A stretch of 64,000 nucleotides of DNA from Candidatus Mycobacterium methanotrophicum (GTDB taxonomy: Bacteria > Actinomycetota > Actinomycetes > Mycobacteriales > Mycobacteriaceae), in contig NZ_CP097320.1 in assembly GCF_023515995.1 (NCBI RefSeq), positions 434,001 to 498,000 on the forward strand, given 5' to 3'. The translations under genes and the position numbers were made by a program. How positions within the stretch are numbered: the first letter of the stretch is position 1; each line of letters starts with the position of its first letter. The notes below the pieces were generated by a model. The model worked only from the letters and a program-made list of their open reading frames with translations, searched no databases and was not told the DNA's origin. This document shows positions 26,313-35,439 of this stretch, piece by piece.

Positions 26313-29300
26313 ATGAAACGCGACGAACGCCAGCAACTCCGTGACATCACGCATGAGGTTACTGGCTGGATCGACACCGCAAGCCGTGTTCGCGCTGAAC
26401 GCGCTAAGGTCGCCAACGCATCCGTCGCTGCGAAAAACGCACTTCGCGACGCTGTCGTGGAGGTCCCTGAGGACGGCCAGACTGCCTGGCGGGTGATGCC
26501 ACTTCGCGCAACCGACACCGAGCGACTCGAAGACATTGCCAGGTATGACGGGCTGCCGAAAACCTCGGACAACTTCCGGAAGCAACTCGCTAACTTGACC
26601 GCTAACGTAGCCGGGTCGGTTCATGACGTGCAAGCGGTTATTGGCGTTCGGCGGTTCTTTTCCGGCAGCGGGACTCGCGATTCTGCAAATAAGGCTGCTG
26701 ACTATCTGCGGGGCTATCACAAGCAATTCATTAGTGACGGTCTGCGCGCCGAACTGGAGCGCGTCGCGACCGAGAAACCGAAACCCCTGGGCGGCATCGC
26801 CGTTTCGGATGCGTTGTCCGAACGCGGTGGTCTGCGCCGTCGCACGTCTGACCTCGGCCAACCCGCTGAAGTACTCGCTCTCAGCAAGTTCCCCGGCTTC
26901 GTGGAAGCGGCGGGAAGGGTCTTGGGTGTTGTCGCCGAAGAGGCGAAATGCCGCGCCGCGGCCGTCGACGCAGGAAACGGGGTGCGGCGCGCCGAGACCG
27001 CCCGGATCATGGCCGACATGGGTGTCGACCGGCTACGCGAGGCCACCCGCGACAAGATCCGCACCACACCTCTGACCGATGCTGGAATCACCACGGTGAG
27101 CGAGGTTCTGCAGTTCCCGGGGCTGGACAACTTGCCCGGCATCGGAGTCACGACAGCGGCCCGGATCCTTGGCGCCGCGCAGACACTGTGGCAGACGACC
27201 TTCGACGAAATGCCGGCGCGAATCGACATCAGGGCACGCACGCCCGAAGCGACTGAACTGCTGCGGCGTCTGCGGATCTGGAACCAACTTCGCAAGAACG
27301 CCGGCGGTGCAGCCGAGATGCAGTCAGCCCAAGAGCTCGCCACCTTGGCCAAGGCGATCGATCGGTCAGTGACGCACCTGGCTGTGTTCTGCGCTCCGGA
27401 CCGCCCAGTTGAGCAGTTCAGTGCCCGCCTCGACGCGCTGCTTCAGCGGTCACGGCTCATCGCCGGCGCCGGTACGTCGCCCAAGTCCGACGACCTCTGG
27501 GACGACTTTGTCGCCCACCCGGCGGACTATTTCGCGCTGCTGGCTGAGCTCGGTTTTATCGCCGAAGATGAAGAAAAGACCCACGGGGACCTCCCGGAAG
27601 ACATCGTCAACGCGGTCCGGGCGATCGAGCTCAAGACCGATTATCTTGCGGCATCGCTGCGCGGGTACCAAAGCTTCGGCGCCCGCTTTGTTTTGGCCCA
27701 GCGCAAGGTCATCATCGGTGACGAGATGGGTCTGGGGAAGACGGTTGAAGCCATCGCCGTGCTGGCGCACTTGCGCGCCAAAGGTCAACAAAGCTTTCTG
27801 GTCGTCTGCCCGGCTGCGGTGGTGACGAACTGGGTCCGCGAGGTCTCGTCGAAGTCGAAGTTGGCGGCGCATCGCCTCCACGGACCCGACCGGCACTGGG
27901 CAGCGAAGAACTGGATCCGCAACGCCGGTGTCGCCGTCACGACCTTTGAGACGCTGCCCTGGCTCGAGAACAACGTTGAAATGCCGCAATTGGGCTGCGT
28001 GGTGGTCGATGAGGCGCACTACATCAAAAATCCTGAAGCCCAACGAACGCGGAGAACTACTCGGCTGATCGACTCCTGCGAGCGGGCTGTGCTGCTGACG
28101 GGGACGCCGTTGGAGAACCGAATCGACGAGTTCCGCAACTTGGTCGGCTACCTGCGCCCCGACCTGGTTCTCGACGCGAACGAGTATGCGCCCAGCAAGT
28201 TTCGTCGCCAAGTGGCTGGCGCGTATCTGCGGCGCAATCAAGAAGACGTTTTGACTGAACTCCCCGAGCTCGTCGAGGTCGAGGAGTGGATCCCGATGTC
28301 GGACGCTGATCTCGCCGCGTACCGCGCCGCGCTGGATCAGGGCAACTTCATGGCGTTGCGCCAAGCCGGCATGAACCAGGCGCTCAAGTCCGCCAAGTTG
28401 CAACGCTTGATTGAGATCGTCGACGAGGCAGAGTCCAATGGCCGGCGGGTCGTTGTCTTTTCGCACTTCCTGGAAGTTCTGCGAGGGGTCGCGCGACACC
28501 TTCCCGGCCGTGTGTTTGGTCCGCTCACCGGATCGGTGCAGGCCAGTCAGCGTCAGGTCATGGTCGACGACTTCTCTGCTACCAGGAAAGGTGCTGTGCT
28601 CGTCGCCCAGATTCTTGCAGGGGGAGTGGGTCTGAATATTCAGGCTGCATCTGTGGTCGTCATCTGCGAACCTCAGGTCAAGCCCACGACCGAATGGCAA
28701 GCCATCGCCCGTGCGCACCGTATGGGTCAGCTGGAATCCGTTCAGGTGCACCGACTTTTGTCCGATGAAGGAGTGGACCTGCGGTTGCGAGAGATCCTGG
28801 CCCGCAAAAAGGAGTTGTTCGAGAGCTTCGCGCGCCAGAGCGCCACCGCCGAAAGCGCTCCCGAAGCCTACGACGTCTCCGAAGCTGAGCTGGCCCGCGA
28901 GATCATCGCATCCGAGCGCGAGCGGCTCTTCGGACAGTCCGCGCCGCCGAACGGTCGCGCGAGCGCACCACCGAAGTCCTACCCGCCCGCTCCGCGTGTT
29001 AATCCGACACCGGCAGAGCAAGTTTCGACGCCGGCAAAGCTGATGAAGGCGCCGACCAGCCCACGTGATAGGCCGGCCGTACCTCCGAGGAAGCCGGCCA
29101 CACCATCAGACAAGTACGCCAACAGGCCGCGGCGCCTGACAGCGCAGCGCCTGGCGGCAGGCGAACACGAGGTCGCAGCCGAGGCTACCGTCGAGCAACT
29201 TGCTGCTGCAGCGCAACCCGTTGGACTGCAGCCATATCCCGTCTTCGCGGAATCGCTGCCTTCTGTTGCTGGGGTGACACTCGAGCGGGTGGTCAAGAAC

Positions 29301-29726
29301 GTGGTGCGGATCGTTGCCGTCGAGGGCCCGGTGATGGGCTGGCGCATCCACCAGGTCTACAAGAAGTGCTCAGACAGCAGCGATTCGCACGAAGAATTCA
29401 CGCGACTGGTCAACCGCGCGATCTCAGCAGCTGAACGACAGCAACTCATCACCTCAGAGAACCCGCTCAACCAACCGGGCAACAAGCCAAGAACATACAG
29501 GTTGCTCAGCCAGCCGAAAGTCATTGCGCGACAGCGAGGCCCACGTAGCGTCGATATCATCCCGCCCGCAGAGATGGTGGAGTACCGACATCGAGTTTCG
29601 CTCGGTGCAGCGGTTTCCGAGGAAGAGGTCCTTCGCCGCGTGGTCAATCTGCTCGGCCTGAATGTAATAACGAACGATCTCCGCAGGGCCGCGGCCGCGG
29701 CCAAGAAGCTGCAGACAGCTAACTGA
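26313..29726 (+). CDS. Second SNF2 helicase with HhH motif and basic C-terminal tail
   Basis: 1137 residues, divergent from the Hma operon. Residues 1-400 are helical and include a helix-hairpin-helix DNA-binding segment (VLQFPGLDNLPGIGVTTAAR, about 265-285). The SNF2 core follows: SLRGYQSFGARFVLAQRKVI, Walker A GDEMGLGKT (469-477), DEAH at 566-569 in VVDEAHYIKNP, LLTGTPLENRIDEF, then ILAGGVGLNIQAASVVV and IARAHRMGQ. After a Pro-rich linker (about 870-950) a C-terminal region contains a winged-helix-like stretch (VVKNVVRIVAVEGPVMGWRI). It is probably a nucleic-acid translocase helping the neighbouring defence genes. Confidence 0.88.
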   Translation: MKRDERQQLRDITHEVTGWIDTASRVRAERAKVANASVAAKNALRDAVVEVPEDGQTAWRVMPLRATDTERLEDIARYDGLPKTSDNFRKQLANLTANVAGSVHDVQAVIGVRRFFSGSGTRDSANKAADYLRGYHKQFISDGLRAELERVATEKPKPLGGIAVSDALSERGGLRRRTSDLGQPAEVLALSKFPGFVEAAGRVLGVVAEEAKCRAAAVDAGNGVRRAETARIMADMGVDRLREATRDKIRTTPLTDAGITTVSEVLQFPGLDNLPGIGVTTAARILGAAQTLWQTTFDEMPARIDIRARTPEATELLRRLRIWNQLRKNAGGAAEMQSAQELATLAKAIDRSVTHLAVFCAPDRPVEQFSARLDALLQRSRLIAGAGTSPKSDDLWDDFVAHPADYFALLAELGFIAEDEEKTHGDLPEDIVNAVRAIELKTDYLAASLRGYQSFGARFVLAQRKVIIGDEMGLGKTVEAIAVLAHLRAKGQQSFLVVCPAAVVTNWVREVSSKSKLAAHRLHGPDRHWAAKNWIRNAGVAVTTFETLPWLENNVEMPQLGCVVVDEAHYIKNPEAQRTRRTTRLIDSCERAVLLTGTPLENRIDEFRNLVGYLRPDLVLDANEYAPSKFRRQVAGAYLRRNQEDVLTELPELVEVEEWIPMSDADLAAYRAALDQGNFMALRQAGMNQALKSAKLQRLIEIVDEAESNGRRVVVFSHFLEVLRGVARHLPGRVFGPLTGSVQASQRQVMVDDFSATRKGAVLVAQILAGGVGLNIQAASVVVICEPQVKPTTEWQAIARAHRMGQLESVQVHRLLSDEGVDLRLREILARKKELFESFARQSATAESAPEAYDVSEAELAREIIASERERLFGQSAPPNGRASAPPKSYPPAPRVNPTPAEQVSTPAKLMKAPTSPRDRPAVPPRKPATPSDKYANRPRRLTAQRLAAGEHEVAAEATVEQLAAAAQPVGLQPYPVFAESLPSVAGVTLERVVKNVVRIVAVEGPVMGWRIHQVYKKCSDSSDSHEEFTRLVNRAISAAERQQLITSENPLNQPGNKPRTYRLLSQPKVIARQRGPRSVDIIPPAEMVEYRHRVSLGAAVSEEEVLRRVVNLLGLNVITNDLRRAAAAAKKLQTAN

Positions 29727-30341
29727 TGATTGGTCTGCAATTCATTTCACCGGATTGCCGCAACCAAAAGCTTTGCCTGCAATCAAATCTGGCGTGCATC
29801 GCGATCGCGATCGGCATCGCGACGATCACAGGTTTGAATGGGACAGGCTGTGCCGCGACCAACCACGGTGGGTCATCTCGAACGACTTCTGACTGGGTAC
29901 CGCCGCCATCCAACCGCGACCTCGACCGTGACGCCGTCACCGACCGCCACGGGCCCGACGCCCTACATGAGAACCGCACCTCCGCTCGCGATGGCGCCGC
30001 AATTAAAGCCCATGGGACCCAACGGAGATAGCGGCGTGATACTCGAATCCAAATCGCGGCACTTGCTGTGTCAGGTGCTTAACGACAGCGTGGCGTGTGT
30101 CGGCAGGTTCACCGACCCTCAGACGGGAGTCCAGTGCAACCTGGTCTCGGTAAATCCGGCCGGCAGCCTCCACTTCGGCGGCGGCGACATGGATGAGATC
30201 GATGTGGGGGTCCGGCTGGATTACCGGACCTATCACGCACTCGACTGGACAGTCGTTGCTGATGTGGACGGAATGATCTTCACTCACGACCACACCCGCC
30301 ACGGCATGAGGGTCAATCCCCGAGTCGCGCAAGGATTCTGA
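29726..30341 (+). pseudogene. Secreted or lipoprotein gene split over two frames
   Basis: The ATG at 29726 overlaps the SNF2 stop and begins a signal-peptide-like stretch (LACIAIAIGIATITGLNGTG, then a cysteine that could be a lipobox). That frame ends early. The mature part is in another frame: a Thr/Pro-rich linker, then LLCQVLNDSVACVGRFTDPQ, GVQCNLVSVNPAGSL, and an ending VNPRVAQGF. Cysteine pairs suggest an exported protein. Either a single frameshift near 29880-29920 broke one gene, or a shorter protein starts at 29838 without a signal. Confidence 0.5.
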
Positions 30342-30572
30342 AGCGAAAAGGTGAGTACGACCTCAAGCCAATTATCACCTTGTTCACCATCAACTAGGTG
30401 CTCGGCGCCCTCGACACAAGCGGCTTTCGCCGTCACCATGATCGCCCAGTGTGCTGGTGGTAGCTCGGCGGTTCAGGGCTTCGTTGCATTCACGCAAAAC
30501 TGCGTGGTCTGCTTCAGCTCGGCGCCGACGGATGTTCGGGCGGAGCGTGAGGCCGGTTGACTGGGCGATCAG

Positions 30573-32396
30573 TCAGTCGACGACCGTTGCGAAGCGTGCC
30601 CAATCGGTGAACTCCCAGTCCCATCTGCGGCAGACCCGTTCCTTCGGGAGCCCTTCGTTGCTGGGGTCGATGAGCATGAGCCTGACGTAGCGGCCGTCCC
30701 CGATGAGAACCGCAAGCAAGTAGCCGCCCGGGGAGGCGAGCATCAACGACATCTCGTTGTTCGTCATGGCAAATCGCGCGTCCGCGTGGTCGACCTTCTT
30801 TACCTCGATTCGCACGGGCTCTCCGGCAGGGTTGCTGCCAGAGAGGTCGTACCCGACGTTCTGTCCGCTGACATCTTCGAGGCGCCAGCCGCGGCTGTTG
30901 AGGTACGCCATGGTCGCGACTTCGGCAGTGCGCCAACGGGAAACAATGTCTGACAGTGGCTCCGCCGCCGTGGGAACCTCTCCTCGGTGCGCATCTTCTG
31001 CGGTGCGCTGGGCGATGATCGGTGGGGAGGGCGGCGATGCGACCGGCGCCCTGTCGACGATGCGTTGCTCAGCGGGGGTGAGCTGCCTGCCGTAGCTACG
31101 GGCCATCTCGCCCAGGTGCGCGCCCAGTTGTGCGATCAGATCGTCGGACAGCTGCTCGACCACAGGTTCGTTGACGAGTTGCTGGACGTCGAGGATGTCC
31201 AGTCCCAGAACGGCTTTCAGTGCGCGTGCGCTGGGTTGGTTCTGCTTCGTGTACAGCGCCGCCGGTGCACCTGCAGGGAAGATGCGGGTGACGTCGTCGG
31301 CCGTCAAGGGCAGCGGCGAGTAGGCGAAGGGTTTCGGCCGGGACGTCATCGCGCGTTGCAGGGCAGTGAGTAGTGCGTTACTCGCCGTTGCATGTGAGGA
31401 CACCAAGAGAGAGCGAAGGTCCTCGCCTTCCAGGATGAGCTCCCAGAGCCGCTGGGACAACGGAGCCTCTGGCGTGCTCAGTTGATGTGCAATGGCGGAG
31501 GCGGCGTCCGCGAGTACCCGCTGAGTCGACTCATCGCCGACAACGGCGTGCGTGCGCGATGGATCGGTCAGCAAGTCTCCAGATACCGCGACGGGCAGTC
31601 CCGGCTCATCGTCTAGCGGCAGGCCGCAAGCGAGGCGGCCGCGAAGCCCGGTCAGTGACTGGGCGCGTGCATCGAGAGGAACGGCGATCATCGCAGTCCC
31701 ATGCTGGAGCAGCCCGAAGCTCGCGGATCCGGCCTGATCGTGGAGCGTCACCCCCGAGTCGTCACGGTCCACGCTAATGGTGACAGCTCGTTCGGGGGTG
31801 TTGATGTCGACGCGGTCGACGTGGCGGAGGAACAGCAGGCTTGTGGGGTCGATAGCGTCCAGTGGAGCATCACCGCCGTCGCGTCCGGAGATCGTGAAGG
31901 TTGCGCCGTCGGTCCTATCGGCGCTGCGGATCTCGCACGGGATCCGGATCAGCGGGACTGCAGACGCTGACTGCTCGCCGAGCAGCAGGGCAGCGACATT
32001 TCGGTCGAAGGCGAAAGCCACGTCCGAGGATCGGATGTCGATGCGGGAGGCGATCGCGGCGAGGGACTTGAACCCGATGCCGCGATATCCGATGGAGTCA
32101 CCGCCTCGGCGCTTGGTTGAGCTCGCACTTCGGCATAGTGCCTCGGCATCTGCCGAGGTCAGTGGTCGGCCATTGTTCGCCCAGGACCAGGTCTTGTCGC
32201 CAAGTCCCGTTATGGTGACGATGGTGGATCCGGCGTCGTCCGAGTTCTGTAACAGCTCGTAAGGCACGCGGTTGCGATAGGTGTCAGCCAGCAGGTCTTC
32301 CATTCGGGCGATCTCCCCGAACAGGCCGGGAGCCTGCTTGTGCTCGTCAACCAGTCGTGCCTGCAATGCTGCTAGGTGCTGAGTCAGCTCACTCAT
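30573..32396 (-). CDS. Sacsin-like GHKL ATPase fused to DUF3883
   Basis: 607 residues. The N-terminus has the ATP-binding motifs of the Hsp90/sacsin type: RVPYELLQNSDDAGS (N box, about residue 43-57), WSWANNGRPL (G1-like), and SIGYRGIGFKSLAA (G2). The middle is unassigned. From about 500 a DUF3883 domain appears: YLNSRGWRLEDVSGQNVGYD, then RIEVKKVD and FAMTNNEMSLM, again with an E-x-K signature. This architecture is widespread in defence islands. It is the second gene of a two-gene unit: its ATG overlaps the stop of the 301-residue gene upstream by 4 bp. The shared DUF3883 with the Hma helicase may indicate a common target or substrate. Confidence 0.85.
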   Translation of the reverse strand: MSELTQHLAALQARLVDEHKQAPGLFGEIARMEDLLADTYRNRVPYELLQNSDDAGSTIVTITGLGDKTWSWANNGRPLTSADAEALCRSASSTKRRGGDSIGYRGIGFKSLAAIASRIDIRSSDVAFAFDRNVAALLLGEQSASAVPLIRIPCEIRSADRTDGATFTISGRDGGDAPLDAIDPTSLLFLRHVDRVDINTPERAVTISVDRDDSGVTLHDQAGSASFGLLQHGTAMIAVPLDARAQSLTGLRGRLACGLPLDDEPGLPVAVSGDLLTDPSRTHAVVGDESTQRVLADAASAIAHQLSTPEAPLSQRLWELILEGEDLRSLLVSSHATASNALLTALQRAMTSRPKPFAYSPLPLTADDVTRIFPAGAPAALYTKQNQPSARALKAVLGLDILDVQQLVNEPVVEQLSDDLIAQLGAHLGEMARSYGRQLTPAEQRIVDRAPVASPPSPPIIAQRTAEDAHRGEVPTAAEPLSDIVSRWRTAEVATMAYLNSRGWRLEDVSGQNVGYDLSGSNPAGEPVRIEVKKVDHADARFAMTNNEMSLMLASPGGYLLAVLIGDGRYVRLMLIDPSNEGLPKERVCRRWDWEFTDWARFATVVD

Positions 32397-33298
32397 TCAT
32401 CGCCATCCGTCACGCGCACCACGACCCGGTGCGGATCGCCTGGCAAGTCACTGATGTTGAGGACGTTGCGGTCGATCCACCGCGGCTGGCGGCGGGGCAC
32501 GTTTCCTTGGCCGTCGACCGGGATGTGCCCATAGAACCTGCAAGTTCGATCGTCGAGAAGGAACCCGGTGTCGTCCAGGATCTCGAATCTGATCTCCGGT
32601 AGGTTCACCTGGAATGGCGCGGAGTCCTTCACCGTGGATTTCGGATCTTCCCACGCACACTGGTCCAGGTATGCCTTAAGAAGATCCTCCGCGCTACCGA
32701 ATTCGAAGGTGCCTTCGGTGTGCACCGTAAGTGTCGAACGGTAGTCGCCCTTCGACACGTAGGCGTTCGCAACGAAAACCTTCGTACGAGGGGCGTCGGC
32801 GCTGGTTTCTTCCACCACGATGATTTCGAGCGGCGTGGTCGTCGGACAGGTAAGGCTGAGCTTGGAGTTGATGTACACATCCGAAACCTCGGCAAGATCG
32901 TAGGCCGTCAGCCGGAGGTCAATGTTTTTCGCTGTTAGCGGCGCGTGACATGTCCAGGTGTCGCTCTGGGCGGAAACGCGGATCAAGCCCTTTTTGGCCT
33001 TCTTGATCTTTTCGAGAACGACCCACCTGTAGTTACTCGATGGGGCGGGAGTGTCGCGCCGGTTCAGAGTTAGGAAGACCTCCGGGGCATAGTTGTCACC
33101 ATCGCTGTCCTTGAACCGGTCGCTCCAATCCTCAGAAAGAAAGCGGAGGGTGGCCGAGAAGGCCACCTGCTGCTCGTGGTCAGTCCTGTCATGAGACTCG
33201 GTGACGAGACGAGCTTGAGCGTCTTCCACCTGCCATCCCACAAGCGACAGTGCCAGTTCGTCGGCGACGATGTCGATGACCTCGGCCTTCTTGCCCAT
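32393..33298 (-). CDS. Unknown 301-aa partner of sacsin-like ATPase
   Basis: First gene of the pair, translationally coupled to the sacsin-like gene. The product is acidic and beta-rich with repeated strand-like segments, for example LALSLVGWQVEDAQARLVTE and QVAFSATLRFLSEDWSDRFK, and ends RVVVRVTDGDE. A linker LEKIKKAKKGLIRVSAQSDT sits in the middle. I cannot place it in a known family. Fixed pairing with a GHKL-DUF3883 protein suggests it senses or presents a substrate to the ATPase. Confidence 0.65.
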   Translation of the reverse strand: MGKKAEVIDIVADELALSLVGWQVEDAQARLVTESHDRTDHEQQVAFSATLRFLSEDWSDRFKDSDGDNYAPEVFLTLNRRDTPAPSSNYRWVVLEKIKKAKKGLIRVSAQSDTWTCHAPLTAKNIDLRLTAYDLAEVSDVYINSKLSLTCPTTTPLEIIVVEETSADAPRTKVFVANAYVSKGDYRSTLTVHTEGTFEFGSAEDLLKAYLDQCAWEDPKSTVKDSAPFQVNLPEIRFEILDDTGFLLDDRTCRFYGHIPVDGQGNVPRRQPRWIDRNVLNISDLPGDPHRVVVRVTDGDE

Positions 33299-33576
33299 CC
33301 ATCAGCCTTTCGATATGGCGTGCACTAGTGAGGAAGTTCAGCGACTCTATCGCCATGCGGACATTCTGCTTGGGAACAACTCGGCGTCGCCAGGATCTAA
33401 AGCATCGCCGGAGCGCGCGGGCGTGGGCGCTGAGGCCGGCGCTGGATTGTCGGGCACGCATCGATGCGTGACAGAGAAAAGATGGATAATCAATCTTATC
33501 CATCAAAAATGGAATGTGTTGCGAGAGGCTGTGACAATCGGCTAGGCGAGAAGTGTCACAGTGACAAACAGGGCCA
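33299..33576. other. 278 bp intergenic with conserved palindrome
   Basis: No gene. The palindrome at 33481-33504 is the only structure seen. The stretch separates the defence block from the nested mobile-element remnant. Confidence 0.4.
33481..33504. promoter_or_regulatory. Palindrome GATGGATAA-N6-TTATCCATC, copy 2
   Basis: Same 9-bp arms as at 11766-11789, with spacer TCAATC. It lies about 70 bp beyond the end of an integrase remnant, where an attachment site or operator of a nested element would be expected. Confidence 0.45.
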
Positions 33577-33767
33577 TTACGGGGACGGTTTGACGACTCG
33601 GCCTCGATCAGCTTCGCGCATCGCTTCGCGGCAGGCTTGCCACGCCCCCTTCTCAGTGTCGAAGCCGCCCTTGGTTATCCACGGGTATTGGCCGGTCGAG
33701 GAATCCCTCTCGGGGCCGCGAATCGATATTGCCACTTCGATCCGTGCTTGCGCACTGAGCCTTTCAT
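33577..33767 (-). pseudogene. Tyrosine integrase remnant (N-terminal arm only)
   Basis: The ATG at 33767 overlaps the excisionase stop by 4 bp. One frame reads MKGSVRKHGSKWQYRF, then a shift near 33715 leads to GPERDSSTGQYPWITKGGF and WQACREAMREADRGRVVKPS. This is the typical AP2-like N-terminal arm of actinobacterial integrases. The core-binding and catalytic domains are missing. It differs from the island's own integrase. Confidence 0.78.
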
Positions 33768-33949
33768 GACGCCACGAGCTCTTGGAGACCAGCGGTGACC
33801 ACGTAGACACGACCGCCAAGCCGGCGTACGGGCAGTTCGCCCGACGCGACGAGCCTATAAGCGGCCGCGCGGCCGATTCCCAGCAGGGCAGCAGCGCGAG
33901 GAACCGCGAGGAGTAGCGGAAGGTCATCAAAGACGTTGTTTTGCGCCAT
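33764..33949 (-). CDS. HTH excisionase-like protein
   Basis: 61 residues with a MerR/AlpA-type helix-turn-helix: LLLAVPRAAALLGIGRAAAY then RLVASGELPVRRLGGRVYVV. Such proteins bend DNA next to attachment sites to favour excision. It starts 3 bp after the upstream initiator-like gene and overlaps the integrase remnant, so the order is initiator, excisionase, integrase, the common core of actinobacterial integrative elements. Confidence 0.82.
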   Translation of the reverse strand: MAQNNVFDDLPLLLAVPRAAALLGIGRAAAYRLVASGELPVRRLGGRVYVVTAGLQELVAS

Positions 33950-33952
33950 AAT

Positions 33953-34768
33953 TCACCTCCTCTCACTCGAACGTGTCGGCGAGGCAGGCCTCTTGAAAGC
34001 TCCCTGGGTACTGCATCGTGGGCAAAAAGCCGCTGCGTCGGTTCCGTCTGGCAGCGTGACCGTGATCGTGCGAGATTGCGGATCTTCACATTCACCGCAC
34101 CACGCCAAAGCCGGAGCATGCGGCGTGGGAGGTTCGGGGAGTTCCGAGAGCCGACGAGCTAAAACCCGCGCCGGGTAGCGAATGCCGTCCGGATTACGAG
34201 ACAGATGAGCTACCAGGCCGCCGATTGTCCAGCCGGAGGCCAAAGCATCAGCGAGCGCCGGTGCGACACCGCGGGCGTCCGGTGGGCTAATTTTCCATGG
34301 CAGCGCCTTTATGACAGTTAAGACGTCGGACCGTGGTTCGGTTGGTGGTTCGGATGTGGGGTTCAAGGGGTCCCGATTTGACACCCCCGTGGGGTCCCGA
34401 TTTGACACCCCTCCCGTCCGCGGTTGGGACGGGGCCGGTGTCGTATCGGGACGGGGGGGTCCCGTATCGGGACGGGGGGTTAAAGCCAGGTGTGGCGCGA
34501 GCGGATGATTGAGGTAATAGCGAGTGGCCCGCCGGGCTCCGGAATCGTGGAATTGCGGGTTGCGGGTAATGAGGCCGTCGTCTTCAAGTTTCTTGAGGGC
34601 ACGTAGGACCGTGCTTCGGCCGGCGCCGGATTCGGCCATCAGAGTGCTTACCGACGGAAAACAGGAAAAGTTCTCGTCCGCTTTGTTGGCGAGTAGGAGG
34701 AGAATGAATTTCGCTGTTGAGGAATCGATGTCGAGCTCCGTCGCCCAATCCAGGGCCTTCCAGCTCAT
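33953..34768 (-). CDS. Replication-initiator-like HTH protein with internal iterons
   Basis: The ATG at 34768 (MSWKALDWATELDIDSSTAK) is preferred to the far-upstream start at 34915. A winged-helix domain occupies the first 90 residues: FILLLLANKADENFSCFPSV, then GAGRSTVLRALKKLEDDGLI. A Pro-rich linker carries the repeats GVSNRDP twice and PRPDT twice. The C-terminus has a four-cysteine zinc site (WCGECEDPQ and FCPRCSTQG). This domain order, with repeats in the linker, recalls phage replication initiators that bind iterons within their own gene. About 271 residues. Confidence 0.7.
   Translation of the reverse strand: MSWKALDWATELDIDSSTAKFILLLLANKADENFSCFPSVSTLMAESGAGRSTVLRALKKLEDDGLITRNPQFHDSGARRATRYYLNHPLAPHLALTPRPDTGPPRPDTTPAPSQPRTGGVSNRDPTGVSNRDPLNPTSEPPTEPRSDVLTVIKALPWKISPPDARGVAPALADALASGWTIGGLVAHLSRNPDGIRYPARVLARRLSELPEPPTPHAPALAWCGECEDPQSRTITVTLPDGTDAAAFCPRCSTQGAFKRPASPTRSSERR
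34367..34479. repeat. Iteron-like repeats inside initiator-like gene
   Basis: A 21-bp direct repeat with core GTCCCGATTTGACACC at 34367-34387 and 34391-34411, and a 17-bp repeat CGTATCGGGACGGGGGG at 34442-34458 and 34463-34479. Both share the octamer GTCCCGAT, twice in each orientation. The arrangement looks like an origin with four initiator sites. Confidence 0.5.
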
Positions 34769-35115
34769 TGCGCCGGAGCTTTCGAATGGCGGGTGCCGCC
34801 GGTCGCGAGGAGTTGCGCTGTTACACAGAATGATGCGGTGAGTTGATAGCTGTTCCCAAGATGAGGCCTTGTCTCGAACAGCTTTGGGGGTCGCGCCGCG
34901 TAACAGTGCGACCACCAGCGCTCGTGACGTCTCATCCGTTTTATACGGTCTTGCATGGCGTGCAACGTAAGTCGCCGGCCTTGACTGCGTCTAGCACCGC
35001 TCGTGAGTTAGTTCCGAAAATCGTTAAAATTCAACATTTGTCGCCCCGACGTGTGAACAAACGAGGCCCCACTGCGGCAGGTCAACTTCTCGACGCACAG
35101 CCTCGGGAGCGGGCG
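34769..35115. other. 347 bp between the initiator-like gene and the VbhA-like gene
   Basis: No recognisable gene. The plus-strand frame running through it is an extension of the VbhA-like gene without a convincing start. It must contain the promoter of the minus-strand initiator-excisionase-integrase unit. Confidence 0.35.
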
Positions 35116-35361
35116 TTGCGGGGTAGAATCTGCTGGATAAGCGAGTTAAGCGGATCCCCGTGGACGAAACGATGGCCAGACCTTTTCGACGGCCTGACCA
35201 GCGATGAACGTCGGGTCGTGATTGTCGCGGTCGCTGACAATGTCCTCGAAGGCTGGCAGCCCGAACGCGCAGATATCGAGGCTCTCGTTGACGTGGTTCG
35301 CGGCAAGTGCACAACGAGGGAGTACATCGAGAGGGTGCGCCGCGACCTCATCGTCCCGTAA
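35116..35361 (+). CDS. VbhA-like antitoxin-domain protein
   Basis: The recognisable part is WPDLFDGLTSDERRVVIVAV, then LEGWQPERADIEALVDVVRG and TTREYIERVRRDL, a pattern shared with the small VbhA-type antitoxin proteins that hold Fic toxins inactive. No ATG or GTG is in frame near the domain; the TTG at 35116 is the best candidate, so a lost start or an early frameshift is possible. No Fic gene is visible nearby. Confidence 0.45.
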   Translation: MRGRICWISELSGSPWTKRWPDLFDGLTSDERRVVIVAVADNVLEGWQPERADIEALVDVVRGKCTTREYIERVRRDLIVP

Positions 35362-35439
35362 GGCGCCTACGTGATCTGTGCGAACGGTTCTCGCCGATGC
35401 ACTGTTTGGACGGCGTGAGGAGGCTGCACTTCGCATGGA

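Noticed and set aside
27450..29021. A 523-codon minus-strand open frame
   Set aside because: Exactly opposite the SNF2 core; no recognisable domain in its translation.
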